Source: Streptomyces sp. HSG2
Lineage (GTDB): Bacteria; Actinomycetota; Actinomycetes; Streptomycetales; Streptomycetaceae
NCBI RefSeq assembly: GCF_016598575.1
Contig: NZ_CP066801.1
Coordinates: 4,568,501 to 4,632,500 of the forward strand
DNA length: 64,000 bases
Direction: 5' to 3'
A model generated the notes under the pieces. That model saw only the letters and a program-made list of their open reading frames with translations. It did no database searches and was not told the DNA's origin. Position 1 is the first letter of the stretch. Every line of letters begins with the position of its first letter. Of this stretch, positions 9,453 through 17,441 are shown in pieces. A program made the translations under genes and the position numbers.

Positions 9453-10004
9453 ATGGCCGTCGACCGTGACCACGTACTGCGCACCTCCGCCGCGCTCCTC
9501 TCCAGAAAGCCCACCGCGACGATGGACGAGGTGGCACGGGCCGCGGGGACCAGCCGCGCCACCCTCCACCGCCACTTCGCCGGACGTGACGCGCTCGTAC
9601 GGGCCTTGGAGGAGCGGGGTATCGCCGAATGCGAGGCGGCGCTCGCGGCGGCCCGCCCCGACGAGGGCCCGGCGGCCGACGCGGTGCGTCGCCTCGTGCG
9701 CGAGATCGAGCCCGCCGCCGGACTGCTGGCCTTCCTCTACAGCGAGAACCAGCTCTACGAAGGCGAGGCTCAGAACGCGGGCTGGGCCCGCATGGACGCC
9801 CGACTGGCCGCCCTGTTCCGCCGAGGCCAGGAGAGCGGCGAGTTCCGGATCGAACTCACCCCGGTCTGGCTGACCGAGGCGTTGTACGGGCTGCTCGCCT
9901 CGGGAGCGTGGGCCGTCGCGGAGGGACGGGTCGCGCCCAAGGACTTCGTGCCCATGGTCACCGAGCTGCTGCTCGGCGGAGTCCGCCGCGGAGCGACCCC
10001 TTGA
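9453..10004 (+). CDS. TetR-family transcriptional regulator
   Basis: A 183-residue regulator with an N-terminal helix-turn-helix (TMDEVARAAGTSRATLHRHF, residues 23-42) and an all-helical ligand domain without recognisable specificity. ATG 9453 has no Shine-Dalgarno sequence but sits six bases after a TATCGT hexamer, so translation may be leaderless. Upstream in-frame codons would extend into the operator repeat. Its stop overlaps the TTG start of the efflux gene, and it most likely represses both genes until a drug-like ligand binds. Confidence 0.85.
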   Translation: MAVDRDHVLRTSAALLSRKPTATMDEVARAAGTSRATLHRHFAGRDALVRALEERGIAECEAALAAARPDEGPAADAVRRLVREIEPAAGLLAFLYSENQLYEGEAQNAGWARMDARLAALFRRGQESGEFRIELTPVWLTEALYGLLASGAWAVAEGRVAPKDFVPMVTELLLGGVRRGATP

Positions 10005-11533
10005 GCGGCGTCCTGCGGGCCGAACCGGCCGATCGGGGCGAACGCACCGCGCCCCCCGGCCGCTGGCCCGCGCTCGGCGTACTCGCCCTGGCCGTCCTGC
10101 TGGTGGCGGTCGACGCGACCGTCCTCGGCCTCGCCACCCCCTACATCAGCGAGGACCTGGCACCGTCCGCCACCCAACTGCTGTGGATCGGCGACGTCTA
10201 CTCCTTCGTGATCGCCGGGCTGCTCGTCTCCATGGGCGGCCTCGGAGACCGCGTGGGCCGCAAACGCGTCCTCCTGGTCGGCGCCACCGCCTTCGGCGCG
10301 GTCTCGGTGCTCAACGCCTACGCGCACACGCCCGAGATGATGATCGCGGCCCGAGCCCTGCTCGGCGTGGCCGGAGCGACCCTCATGCCGGCCACGCTGG
10401 CCCTGATCCGCACCCTCTTCGACGACCCGCGCGAGCGCAGTCTCGCCATCGGCGTCTGGGGCGCCGCGGCGTCCGCCGGAACGGCCGTCGGCCCGATCGT
10501 CGGCGGCTTCCTGTTGGAGCACTTCTGGTGGGGGTCGGTCTTCCTGATCAACCTGCCGGTGATGGCCGTCCTGGTCCTGGTGGGCGGGCGACTGCTCCCC
10601 GAGTCACGCGACCCCGCCCCCGGCCCGTGGGACATGACCGGGGTGGCCTTGTCGCTGCTCGGCATGGTCGGCGTGGTGTACGCGGTCAAGGAGACCGCCG
10701 CGCACGGATGGGCCTGGCCCACCTCGCTCGCGGGCCTGCTGGGGGCCGCCGCCCTGTACGGCTTCGTGCGACGCCAGCTCACCCTGGCGGTCCCCCTGCT
10801 CGACATGCGCCTGTTCCGCGACCGCGGGTTCAGCGCCGCCGTCCTGGCCGACCTGCTGACCATCCTCGGTCTGTCCGGTCTGATCTTCTTCCTCTCCCAG
10901 TACCTGCAACTGGTACAAGGCAGAGGCCCGCTGGAGGCCGGACTGGCCGAGCTGCCGGCGGCGGCGGGAGCGGTGGCGGCCGGACTGGTCGCCGGACGGG
11001 CGGCCCGGCGCTTCTCGGTCCGATCGGTGGTCTCCGGGGGACTCGCCGCGGTGGGCCTCGCGCTCGCCGTCCTCACCTTCGTCGGCCAAGACACCGCCTA
11101 CCCCATGCTCGGGGCCGTCCTCCTGGTCGTCGGCGTCGGCGCCGGGCTCTCCTTCACCGTCACCTCCGACGTCATCCTCTCCGGTGTTCCGGAGGAGAAG
11201 GCGGGCGCCGCCTCCGCGGTCTCCGAGACGGCCTACGAGTTGGGAGCCGCCTTGGGCATCGCCCTGCTCGGCTCCCTCGTGACCCGCGCCTACCGGGACT
11301 TCACCGGACCGCCGGGCACCCCGGACTCCGCGCACGACTCGCTGGGAGCCGCCGTCGAGGCGGCGTCCCACCTGCCCGCCGCTCGGGCGGCGGACCTGTT
11401 GGACGCGGCCCGGGGCGCGTTCGTCGAGGGATTGACCCTGGCCACCGGCGCCGGCGCCGCGGTGCTGATCGCCGCGTCCCTGGCCGCCTGGTTCCTCCTC
11501 GGCGGCCAGCGACTGGAGGACGGCGCCCGCTGA
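10001..11533 (+). CDS. MFS multidrug efflux transporter (DHA2-type, 14 TM)
   Basis: A 510-residue inner-membrane antiporter with about 14 hydrophobic segments. The N-terminal VDATVLGLATPYI and WIGDVYSFVIAGLLVSMGG, then motif A GLGDRVGRKRVLL, resemble the QacA/SmvA/LfrA group, which export cationic dyes, quaternary ammonium compounds or fluoroquinolones. The start is TTG 10001, four-base overlap with the regulator stop (TTGA) and GGAG seven bases upstream; no other start keeps the first membrane segment. The actual substrate cannot be read from sequence. Confidence 0.88.
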   Translation: MSGVLRAEPADRGERTAPPGRWPALGVLALAVLLVAVDATVLGLATPYISEDLAPSATQLLWIGDVYSFVIAGLLVSMGGLGDRVGRKRVLLVGATAFGAVSVLNAYAHTPEMMIAARALLGVAGATLMPATLALIRTLFDDPRERSLAIGVWGAAASAGTAVGPIVGGFLLEHFWWGSVFLINLPVMAVLVLVGGRLLPESRDPAPGPWDMTGVALSLLGMVGVVYAVKETAAHGWAWPTSLAGLLGAAALYGFVRRQLTLAVPLLDMRLFRDRGFSAAVLADLLTILGLSGLIFFLSQYLQLVQGRGPLEAGLAELPAAAGAVAAGLVAGRAARRFSVRSVVSGGLAAVGLALAVLTFVGQDTAYPMLGAVLLVVGVGAGLSFTVTSDVILSGVPEEKAGAASAVSETAYELGAALGIALLGSLVTRAYRDFTGPPGTPDSAHDSLGAAVEAASHLPAARAADLLDAARGAFVEGLTLATGAGAAVLIAASLAAWFLLGGQRLEDGAR

Positions 11534-11607
11534 CCGCCCCCGCGGAGACGGCCATCCACCCTCCCGGTCCGGACCCCCTACGGGGCGCGCGGTCCAGTCC
11601 GGAGGCC

Positions 11608-12282
11608 CTACGCGGCCTTCCGCGCCTTGGTGGCGTACATGTCCACGTACTCCTGCCCCGAGAGGCGCATGACCTCGGCCATGACGGAATCCGTCACCGC
11701 GCGCAGCACGTAGCGGTCCCGGTCCATCCCCTCGTACCGGGAGAACTCCATCGGCTGGCCGAAGCGGACGGTGACCCGCCCCGGGCGCGGAAGGCCCCTC
11801 CCTCCCGGCTGGACCTTGTCGGTGCCGACCATGGCGAACGGCACGACCGGCGCGCCGGTCATCAGCGTCAGTCGGGCGATCCCGGTGCGGCCGCGGTACA
11901 GGCGACCGTCGGGGGATCGGGTGCCCTCGGGGTAGATGCCGAACACCCGCCCCTCCCTCAGCACGCGACGGCCGGTCATGAGCGCCGCCACACCGCCGCC
12001 CGCGCCGTCCCGATCGACCGGGATCATGCCGACGCCGGTGAAGAACCAGGCCATCGCCCGCCCTTTGAGGCCCTTCCCGGTGACGTACTCGTCCTTGCCG
12101 ATGAAGACCACCTGACGGCGTGTGACCAGCGGAAGGACGACGGAGTCGATGAAGGTCAGGTGGTTCCCGGCCAGGATCACCGGGCCGTCCGCGGGGATGT
12201 GCTCCACGCCCTCCACTCTCGGCCGGAACATCAGGCGCGTGATCGGACCGAGCACTGCCTTGATGAGCGCGAAACGGGACAC
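11608..12282 (-). CDS. 1-acyl-glycerol-3-phosphate acyltransferase (PlsC family)
   Basis: A 224-residue membrane-associated acyltransferase. It has the NHLTFID block (NHx4D catalytic motif), FIGKDE, YPEGTRSPDG and APVVPFAMVG, the four conserved blocks of lysophosphatidic acid acyltransferases. The role is to add the second acyl chain in phospholipid synthesis. GTG 12282 is preceded by GGAGG, which fixes the start against the longer frame reaching 13035. It is convergent with the efflux gene and stands alone. Confidence 0.88.
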   Translation of the reverse strand: MSRFALIKAVLGPITRLMFRPRVEGVEHIPADGPVILAGNHLTFIDSVVLPLVTRRQVVFIGKDEYVTGKGLKGRAMAWFFTGVGMIPVDRDGAGGGVAALMTGRRVLREGRVFGIYPEGTRSPDGRLYRGRTGIARLTLMTGAPVVPFAMVGTDKVQPGGRGLPRPGRVTVRFGQPMEFSRYEGMDRDRYVLRAVTDSVMAEVMRLSGQEYVDMYATKARKAA

Positions 12283-13118
12283 GGGCCCTCCGATGCTGGT
12301 ACGACACGGTGCGAGTGAGGACACTACTCCCGACCACTGACCGGGCGCACGCCGGGTCACCGGCCTCTCACCGGGCGTCGACGGGCCGCGCCGGCGCCTG
12401 CCTTCGTCGGTGACGGTCGTGGAGGACGCGACCGGACGGCACCTCGCGTCGTTCGTCGTCCGGACCCGCCCCTTCGAGGCGCCGCCGGCACCGGGTCGCT
12501 CTCCGAACTGATCGCGGCGGCCGGGCACCGGGTGACCGGGGTGGACTTGGCACCGCGGATGGTCGAGGCCGCCCGTGCCAAGCTGACGACCGCCGGTCTC
12601 GCGGGCCGTTTCCTGGTCGGGGACGCCGTCGCGCCGCCCACCGGGCAGGAGGAGTTCGACATCCTGCTCTGCCGTCACCTGGTGTGGACCTTGCCCGACC
12701 CGTATACGGCCCTGCGTGCGTGGACGGGGTGCCTGCGCCCGTCCACCACGAATATGACCGCAGGTCGCGCAGCCTGCTCCCCGCGCCCGCGGGGATCGCC
12801 CCCGCCTTGGGACGGCCCCCGCTTCACAGGTGGCCTGCTCCCGGAGCGGGGTCGACCGGGACCCCTGCGGCTGGTCTCGATCGACAGGCCGTCCATTCAC
12901 GCGCCGGCCAAGGGGCCTGTGCGCCAACCGCTCGCCGGTCTGGGGCCTCGGCCGGGAAACCGCCGGCGGCGGCACGGTGCGGCCGGGCGGTGTGACGGGC
13001 GGTCCGGACCGCTCCGGCGGGAGATCCGTCGTCAAGGCGTCGGTGTCCCGTTACCCGTGCGTCACCTCGGCGTCCGTAGGATCGCCCCGCCATGGACGAG
13101 ACGGTGTGGAGGCTACGT
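12283..13118. other. Degenerate intergenic region
   Basis: About 840 bases between the acyltransferase and the phosphodiesterase genes contain no intact gene that I can support. The middle holds a truncated methyltransferase frame. A short frame at 12410-12511 (VEDATGRHLASFVVRTRPFEA) also reads like part of a protein. The rest shows no conserved motif. It looks like a site of gene decay. Confidence 0.5.
12484..12756 (+). pseudogene. Class I SAM methyltransferase remnant
   Basis: In one frame this reads AGTGSLSELIAAAGHRVTG, then VDLAPRMVEAARAKL, FLVGDAVAPP, FDILLCRHLVWTL and ALRAWTGCLRP. These are motifs I to IV of a Rossmann-fold methyltransferase in correct order and spacing. The normal N-terminus before the glycine loop is missing and the frame loses similarity after CLRP, about 90 residues in total against 200-250 for the family. 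No start codon with a ribosome site precedes it. A VHHEYDRR stretch in another frame just downstream may be further debris. Confidence 0.65.
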
Positions 13119-14288
13119 ATGGGAACGCGCGGGACGGACGAGCGACCGGGTGTGGCGGGGCGGCGCGCCCTGCTCGGGGCGGCGATGCTGGGTGCGGGCG
13201 GGGCCGTGCTCGGTCTGCCGGGCACGGCCGCGGCGGCGGGTGCCCGTACCAGCGGCGGGCGGGGCCTGGACGGGCTGCCGACCCCGGCGATCATCGGCCA
13301 CCGCGGTGCGAGCGGCTACCGACCCGAGCACACCATCGCCGCCTACCAACTGGCCCTGGACCTGGGCGCCGACATCGTCGAGGCGGGCGACCTCGTGCCC
13401 ACAGCGGACGGTCACCTGGTCTGTCGTCACGAACCGGAGATCGGCGGGACCACCGACGTCGCCGACCACCCCGAGTTCGCGGACCGTCGGTGCACGAAGA
13501 CGCTCGACGGCGAGTCCGTCACCGGTTGGTTCACCGAGGACTTCACACTCGCGGAGCTGAAGACGCTCCGCGCGACCGAGCGCATCCCGACCAACCGCCC
13601 GCACAACACGCTCTACGACGGCCGTTGGGAGATCCCCACCTTCGAGGAGGTGTTGCGCTGGCAGGACGAGCAGACCCGGATCCGGGGCAGGCAAGTGTGG
13701 ATCTATCCGGAGTTGAAGCACCCCACCTACTTCCGCGGGCTCGGTCTCGATATGGAGGAACTCGTCGCACGGGTGCTCCGCCGCCACCGGCGGGACCGGC
13801 GCGACTCGCCGGTGATCCTGCAGTCCTTCGAGCCCACCAGCATCGAGAGGATGAGCGCCCTGGTGGACACCCCGTCGGTCGTGCTGTTGTGGACGGCGGA
13901 CAGTCGCCCCTGGGACTTCGAGGAGTCCGGCGATCCGCGCACCGTCGCCGATCTCGTCACGCCCGAGGGGCTGGCCGAGATCGCCTCCTACGCCCGCGGC
14001 ATCGGCCCGACGCTCGACCTGGTCATCCCCCGTGACTCGGCGGGGCGGCTGACCCGGCCCACCACGCTGGTGCGCGACGCCCACCGGGCGGGCCTGATCC
14101 TGCACCCCTACACCGTGCGCAACGAGAACCCCTTCCTCCCCGCCGACTTCCGCGAGGGCGACGCCCCCGACGGCTACGGAGACGTCTTCGGTGCCTACCG
14201 CGCGTACTTCGCCACCGGGATCGACGGTGTCTTCACCGACCAGCCGGACACCGGGGTGCTGGCCCGGGAGGACTTCGCGAACCGCTGA
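13119..14288 (+). CDS. Secreted glycerophosphodiester phosphodiesterase
   Basis: GlpQ-type enzyme that hydrolyses glycerophosphodiesters to glycerol-3-phosphate and an alcohol. The 389-residue protein starts at ATG 13119, chosen for GGAGG seven bases upstream. It has a twin-arginine signal (AGRRALLG with R15-R16, then a hydrophobic stretch), so it is exported folded. The catalytic region begins IIGHRGASGYRPEHT (H61), continues RHEPEIGGTTDVADHPEF, and ends IDGVFTDQPD. The metal-site motif reads E88-A-G-D91 where the family normally has E-x-D, an extra residue that may alter metal binding. No operon partners. Confidence 0.9.
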   Translation: MGTRGTDERPGVAGRRALLGAAMLGAGGAVLGLPGTAAAAGARTSGGRGLDGLPTPAIIGHRGASGYRPEHTIAAYQLALDLGADIVEAGDLVPTADGHLVCRHEPEIGGTTDVADHPEFADRRCTKTLDGESVTGWFTEDFTLAELKTLRATERIPTNRPHNTLYDGRWEIPTFEEVLRWQDEQTRIRGRQVWIYPELKHPTYFRGLGLDMEELVARVLRRHRRDRRDSPVILQSFEPTSIERMSALVDTPSVVLLWTADSRPWDFEESGDPRTVADLVTPEGLAEIASYARGIGPTLDLVIPRDSAGRLTRPTTLVRDAHRAGLILHPYTVRNENPFLPADFREGDAPDGYGDVFGAYRAYFATGIDGVFTDQPDTGVLAREDFANR

Positions 14289-14545
14289 GTCGCCGGTGGG
14301 TCGCGCGGACGGGGCGGGTGCTCTCTCCTTCCCGTCCGCTCGACTCGGGGGATCGGCCGGGCGGGGGCGGTATGGCAGCGAAGGGCGGGGGAGTTGGGTA
14401 TCTCACAGCGGCGCCTGGGGGTGGAATGCGTGTGATGTCCGAGATGCGCCCGTCGTCCGAGCGTGCCGGAGGTTGCGGCCGGTCGACGGCGGGGATAGGA
14501 GTGGGGGTGACCATAGCTGATCAGGTGAGCGGGAGGCATGCGCAC

Positions 14546-15043
14546 ATGGGCATGAGTGTGACCATCTCGGCGGCGAACCCCGAGGACGCGGAGCACATCT
14601 TCCGGCTGCAGTACCTCTGCTTCCAGGGTGAGGCCGAGCGCTACGGCAACTACCGCATCGATCCGCTGGTCCAGACGCTCGAATCGGTGCGCGCGGAGGT
14701 CGCCGCGGACTGTGTGTTCGTCGCGCGCCTCGGCGACGAGGTCGTCGGTTCGGTTCGCGGTCGTACGGACGAGGACGGCGCCGCCGCCATCGGCAAGCTG
14801 TGCGTCCACCCCCGACTTCAGGGGCATGGCATCGGCGCGCGACTGCTGCGCGCCGCGGAGTCCGAGCTGTCCGGGCGGCGCGGCGCCACCCGCTTCCGAC
14901 TGCTCACCGGCAGTCGGGGCGAGCGTGGTCGGGGCCTTTACCGGCGGGTCGGTTACGAGGTGGTGGGAACCGCCCGAGGCGCGGACGGCGTCGAGATGGT
15001 CGTCCTGGAGAAGAGCGCGGGAGACTACGCCGCCACGGCCTGA
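14546..15043 (+). CDS. GNAT family N-acetyltransferase
   Basis: A 165-residue acetyltransferase with motif A LCVHPRLQGHGIGARLLRAAE (quoted in two parts: LCVHPRLQGHG, IGARLLRAAE) for acetyl-CoA and a C-terminal LYRRVGYEVVG. ATG 14546 follows GGAGG at 14532-14536; a GTG at 14507 with a TAGGAG hexamer just upstream is a possible longer leaderless start. Substrate unknown. It is a single gene, convergent with two small membrane protein genes. Confidence 0.78.
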   Translation: MGMSVTISAANPEDAEHIFRLQYLCFQGEAERYGNYRIDPLVQTLESVRAEVAADCVFVARLGDEVVGSVRGRTDEDGAAAIGKLCVHPRLQGHGIGARLLRAAESELSGRRGATRFRLLTGSRGERGRGLYRRVGYEVVGTARGADGVEMVVLEKSAGDYAATA

Positions 15044-15072
15044 GTCCCCGTGGCGCGGCGTCCTCGGGCCCG

Positions 15073-15495
15073 TCAGGAGCGTCGGGCCCTACGCAGCCAG
15101 TGGAGCGCGGTCAAGGGCAGCAGCAGAGGGATGAACAGATATCCCCTTCCGTACTCCGACCACACCGTCGCGTCCGGGAAGGCCGACGGATCCACCACCG
15201 TCCAGGTGCCGACGACCAGGACGCCGACCAGTTCGGCCGCACAGCAGGCCACCGCCGCCCGGCGGGCCCGCTCGCCACCACGCAGCAGCGTGTACGTGAT
15301 GAAGCCGTAGACGACTCCGGCGACCGCCGAGAGCACGTAGGCGAGCGGAGCGCGATCGAACTCGGTGGCGAGTTGGTAGACGGATCGCGACACCGCGCCC
15401 ACCACCATCACCCCGTACAGCCAGACCACGAGCACTCCGGGTCCCGCCACGAGGCGCCCCGCGTCCGCGTCTTCGGTCCGATCCGGCGTGGCCAC
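15073..15495 (-). CDS. Small membrane protein, conserved hypothetical
   Basis: A 140-residue protein with about four hydrophobic segments (VLVVWLYGVMVVGAV, YVLSAVAGVVYGFI, AVACCAAELVGVLVV, YLFIPLLLPLTALHW). I do not recognise a functional family. GTG 15495 has GGGGAGG five bases upstream and follows the previous gene's stop by one base, so the pair is one operon. Both being small multi-pass proteins suggests a joint membrane complex, which is inference. Confidence 0.75.
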   Translation of the reverse strand: MATPDRTEDADAGRLVAGPGVLVVWLYGVMVVGAVSRSVYQLATEFDRAPLAYVLSAVAGVVYGFITYTLLRGGERARRAAVACCAAELVGVLVVGTWTVVDPSAFPDATVWSEYGRGYLFIPLLLPLTALHWLRRARRS

Positions 15496-15496
15496 C

Positions 15497-15856
15497 TCAG
15501 CCTCCCCAGATGTCGTGGAGGCGGACCTCCAGCACGGCCAGCACGAAACCGCCGGCAGCCACCGTCGCCGACCCCCAGCGGGTGCGCTCGGCCAGCGACA
15601 GCAACCCGGCCGCCGGCACGCAGGCGAGTGCGCCCAACAGGTACGCCACGAAGATCGTCGTCCCCTGCTCGGCCTGTCGACCCCGGGCGAGTTCCACCAC
15701 GCCGACCACCAACTGCGCCAAGGCCAGCACGGTGACCACCGCCATGCCGATGAAGTGCCAGTCCTTGGTCGGCTGGTCGCGGTAGGCGGCCCAGCCGCAC
15801 CAGGCGGCGAGCGACAGGGCGGCGACCCCGACCGTCACCATCAGCACAGCAAGCAT
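15497..15856 (-). CDS. Small four-segment membrane protein, conserved hypothetical
   Basis: A 119-residue protein made almost wholly of four hydrophobic segments, with a short charged loop DQPTKDW after the first. Function unknown. ATG 15856 lies seven bases from a minus-strand TAGGCT (15869-15864) with no ribosome site, suggesting a leaderless transcript that continues into the next membrane protein gene. Confidence 0.75.
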   Translation of the reverse strand: MLAVLMVTVGVAALSLAAWCGWAAYRDQPTKDWHFIGMAVVTVLALAQLVVGVVELARGRQAEQGTTIFVAYLLGALACVPAAGLLSLAERTRWGSATVAAGGFVLAVLEVRLHDIWGG

Positions 15857-16119
15857 GCCGGGGAGCCTATTACGGTCCGCGCGGGTGGCCGGAGGCGGCC
15901 CCTCGGGCCCGAGCCGCGCGTGGCATCCGTCACATCCGTGCTCGCCCCGGGCCGCGCCCCGGGTGCCTCGCGGGCCCGGCGCCGCCGGCCGAGGCGGGGA
16001 ATCACGGGCGAGGACGGCCCTCGTGGGCCGGAAGCCGTCGATCGGCGCGCCGTCTTCGAGCTGTCCGGCATCCGGACGGCTTTGTCCGTTCGGGGGTACA
16101 TGTCTGCTTTACTGGCCGC
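15857..16119. other. Divergent spacer before the metN leader
   Basis: About 260 bases between the membrane protein operon and the metNIQ leader. It contains the TAGGCT hexamer for the minus-strand operon at its left edge and TTGTCC (16082-16087) with TTTACT (16108-16113) at the right. I see nothing else in it. Confidence 0.4.
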
Positions 16120-16212
16120 ATGAGCACGACGAGCGACCGCACCCCCGCGACCGAGGCGATTCCGACGCCCGGTGTCCTTCGCGGCCGCGCCCGTCGAATG
16201 TGCGCCTGTTAG
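16120..16212 (+). CDS. Putative Cys/Met leader peptide of the metNIQ operon
   Basis: A 30-codon reading frame ATG to TAG that ends ...RGRARRMCAC, so Met, Cys and Cys codons fall in the last four positions. ATG 16120 lies six bases after TTTACT and has no Shine-Dalgarno sequence, so it may be leaderless. It sits 194 bases ahead of the methionine transporter genes with a strong hairpin between. Leaderless upstream frames ending in cysteine codons act as cysteine-responsive attenuators in mycobacteria; I infer a similar sulfur amino acid sensor here. It is too short for ordinary gene calling. Confidence 0.6.
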   Translation: MSTTSDRTPATEAIPTPGVLRGRARRMCAC

Positions 16213-16361
16213 AGGGCCCCCGCATCGCCTGAGCCTCGCGCCCCGAAGCGAGCCGTCCTTCTCCACGCCTCCGCGCGCGACCCCAGCCCGGCCTCGTGGC
16301 CTCTCGCGTCGGCGTCACTCCCGCCCGCGGGCGTACCGCATCTCGTCCCCCGAACACACCC

Positions 16362-16385
16362 GTGCACGGGCTCGTGCCCGCGCAC
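16362..16385 (+). promoter_or_regulatory. Hairpin between leader peptide and metN
   Basis: GTGCACGGGC, a TCGT loop and GCCCGCGCAC form a 10-base stem with one mismatch, ending 21 bases before the metN start. It is placed to act as an attenuator or to hide the metN ribosome site, depending on translation of the upstream leader peptide. Confidence 0.5.
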
Positions 16386-16406
16386 TCGACAGCGACGGAA
16401 ATCCAC

Positions 16407-17441
16407 GTGATCACCACCACGGGCCTCACCAAGGTCTACCGATCGCGCGGCCGTGAGGTCACCGCCCTCGCCGGTGTCGACCTGCACGTCCGCGAAGGCG
16501 AGGTGTTCGGCGTCATCGGCCAGTCCGGCGCCGGCAAGTCCTCGCTCATCCGCTGCGTCAACCTCCTGGAGCGCCCCACGTCCGGAACGGTCACCGTGGC
16601 CGGCAGGGACCTCACGGCCCTCGCCGGGCGTGGCCCCCGGGCCGGCCGCGAACTGCGCCGGGCGCGCGGCCGTATCGGCATGGTCTTCCAGCACTTCAAC
16701 CTGCTGTCGTCGCGGACCGTACAGGAGAACGTCGAGCTTCCCCTGGAGATCCTGGGCGTCTCCGGACGGGAGAGGTCCCGCAGGGCCCTGGAACTGCTCG
16801 ACCTGGTGGGCCTCGTGGACAAGGCGTCCGGGTACCCCGCACAGCTCTCCGGCGGACAGAAACAACGCGTCGGCATCGCGCGCGCCCTGGCGGGCGAACC
16901 CGACGTGCTCCTCTCCGACGAGGCGACCAGCGCGCTGGACCCCGAGACCACCCGATCCGTGCTGGAGCTGTTGCGCGACCTGAATCGGCGACTCGGGCTC
17001 ACCGTGCTGTTGATCACCCACGAGATGGACGTGGTCAAGAGCGTCTGCGACTCGGCGGCGCTGATGGCCGAGGGGCGGATCGTCGAGTCCGGCACCGTCG
17101 CCGACCTGATGGCGACCCCGGGTTCCGAACTGGCCGCCGCGCTCTTCCCGGTGAGCGGTGAAGCCTCCTCCGACGAACGCACCGTCCTCGACGTCACCTT
17201 CCGCGGCGACTCCGCCGCGCAGCCGGTCATCTCCCGATTGGCGCGCACCTACAACATCGACATCTCCATCCTGGGCGCGGCCGTCGACACGGTCGCCGGT
17301 CTTCAGATCGGGCGCATGCGCATCGAACTGCCCGGCCGGTACACGGAGAACGTCGTCCCCGTCGGCTTCCTGCGGGAGCAGGGCCTCCAGGTGGACCCCG
17401 TGCACGGTGCCCCCGAGCCGGCTCTCGGGGGTGCCCGGTGA
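16407..17441 (+). CDS. metN: Methionine ABC transporter ATP-binding protein
   Basis: ATPase of the D/L-methionine importer. The 344-residue protein has Walker A GQSGAGKS (residues 38-45), Q-loop VFQHFN, signature LSGGQKQR, Walker B VLLSDEATSALD and the switch histidine ITHEMD. The C-terminal ~75 residues (DVTFRGDSAAQ, IGRMRIELPG) form the NIL/ACT-like domain that binds methionine and shuts off transport. GTG 16407 is chosen because family proteins begin right before the ITTTGLTKVY strand; an ATG at 16296 would add an unconserved tail. The stop overlaps metI by four bases. Confidence 0.95.
   Translation: MITTTGLTKVYRSRGREVTALAGVDLHVREGEVFGVIGQSGAGKSSLIRCVNLLERPTSGTVTVAGRDLTALAGRGPRAGRELRRARGRIGMVFQHFNLLSSRTVQENVELPLEILGVSGRERSRRALELLDLVGLVDKASGYPAQLSGGQKQRVGIARALAGEPDVLLSDEATSALDPETTRSVLELLRDLNRRLGLTVLLITHEMDVVKSVCDSAALMAEGRIVESGTVADLMATPGSELAAALFPVSGEASSDERTVLDVTFRGDSAAQPVISRLARTYNIDISILGAAVDTVAGLQIGRMRIELPGRYTENVVPVGFLREQGLQVDPVHGAPEPALGGAR

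Noticed and set aside
16296..16406. Longer N-terminus for metN from ATG 16296
   Set aside because: The added residues are not typical of MetN and would cross the attenuator-like hairpin.
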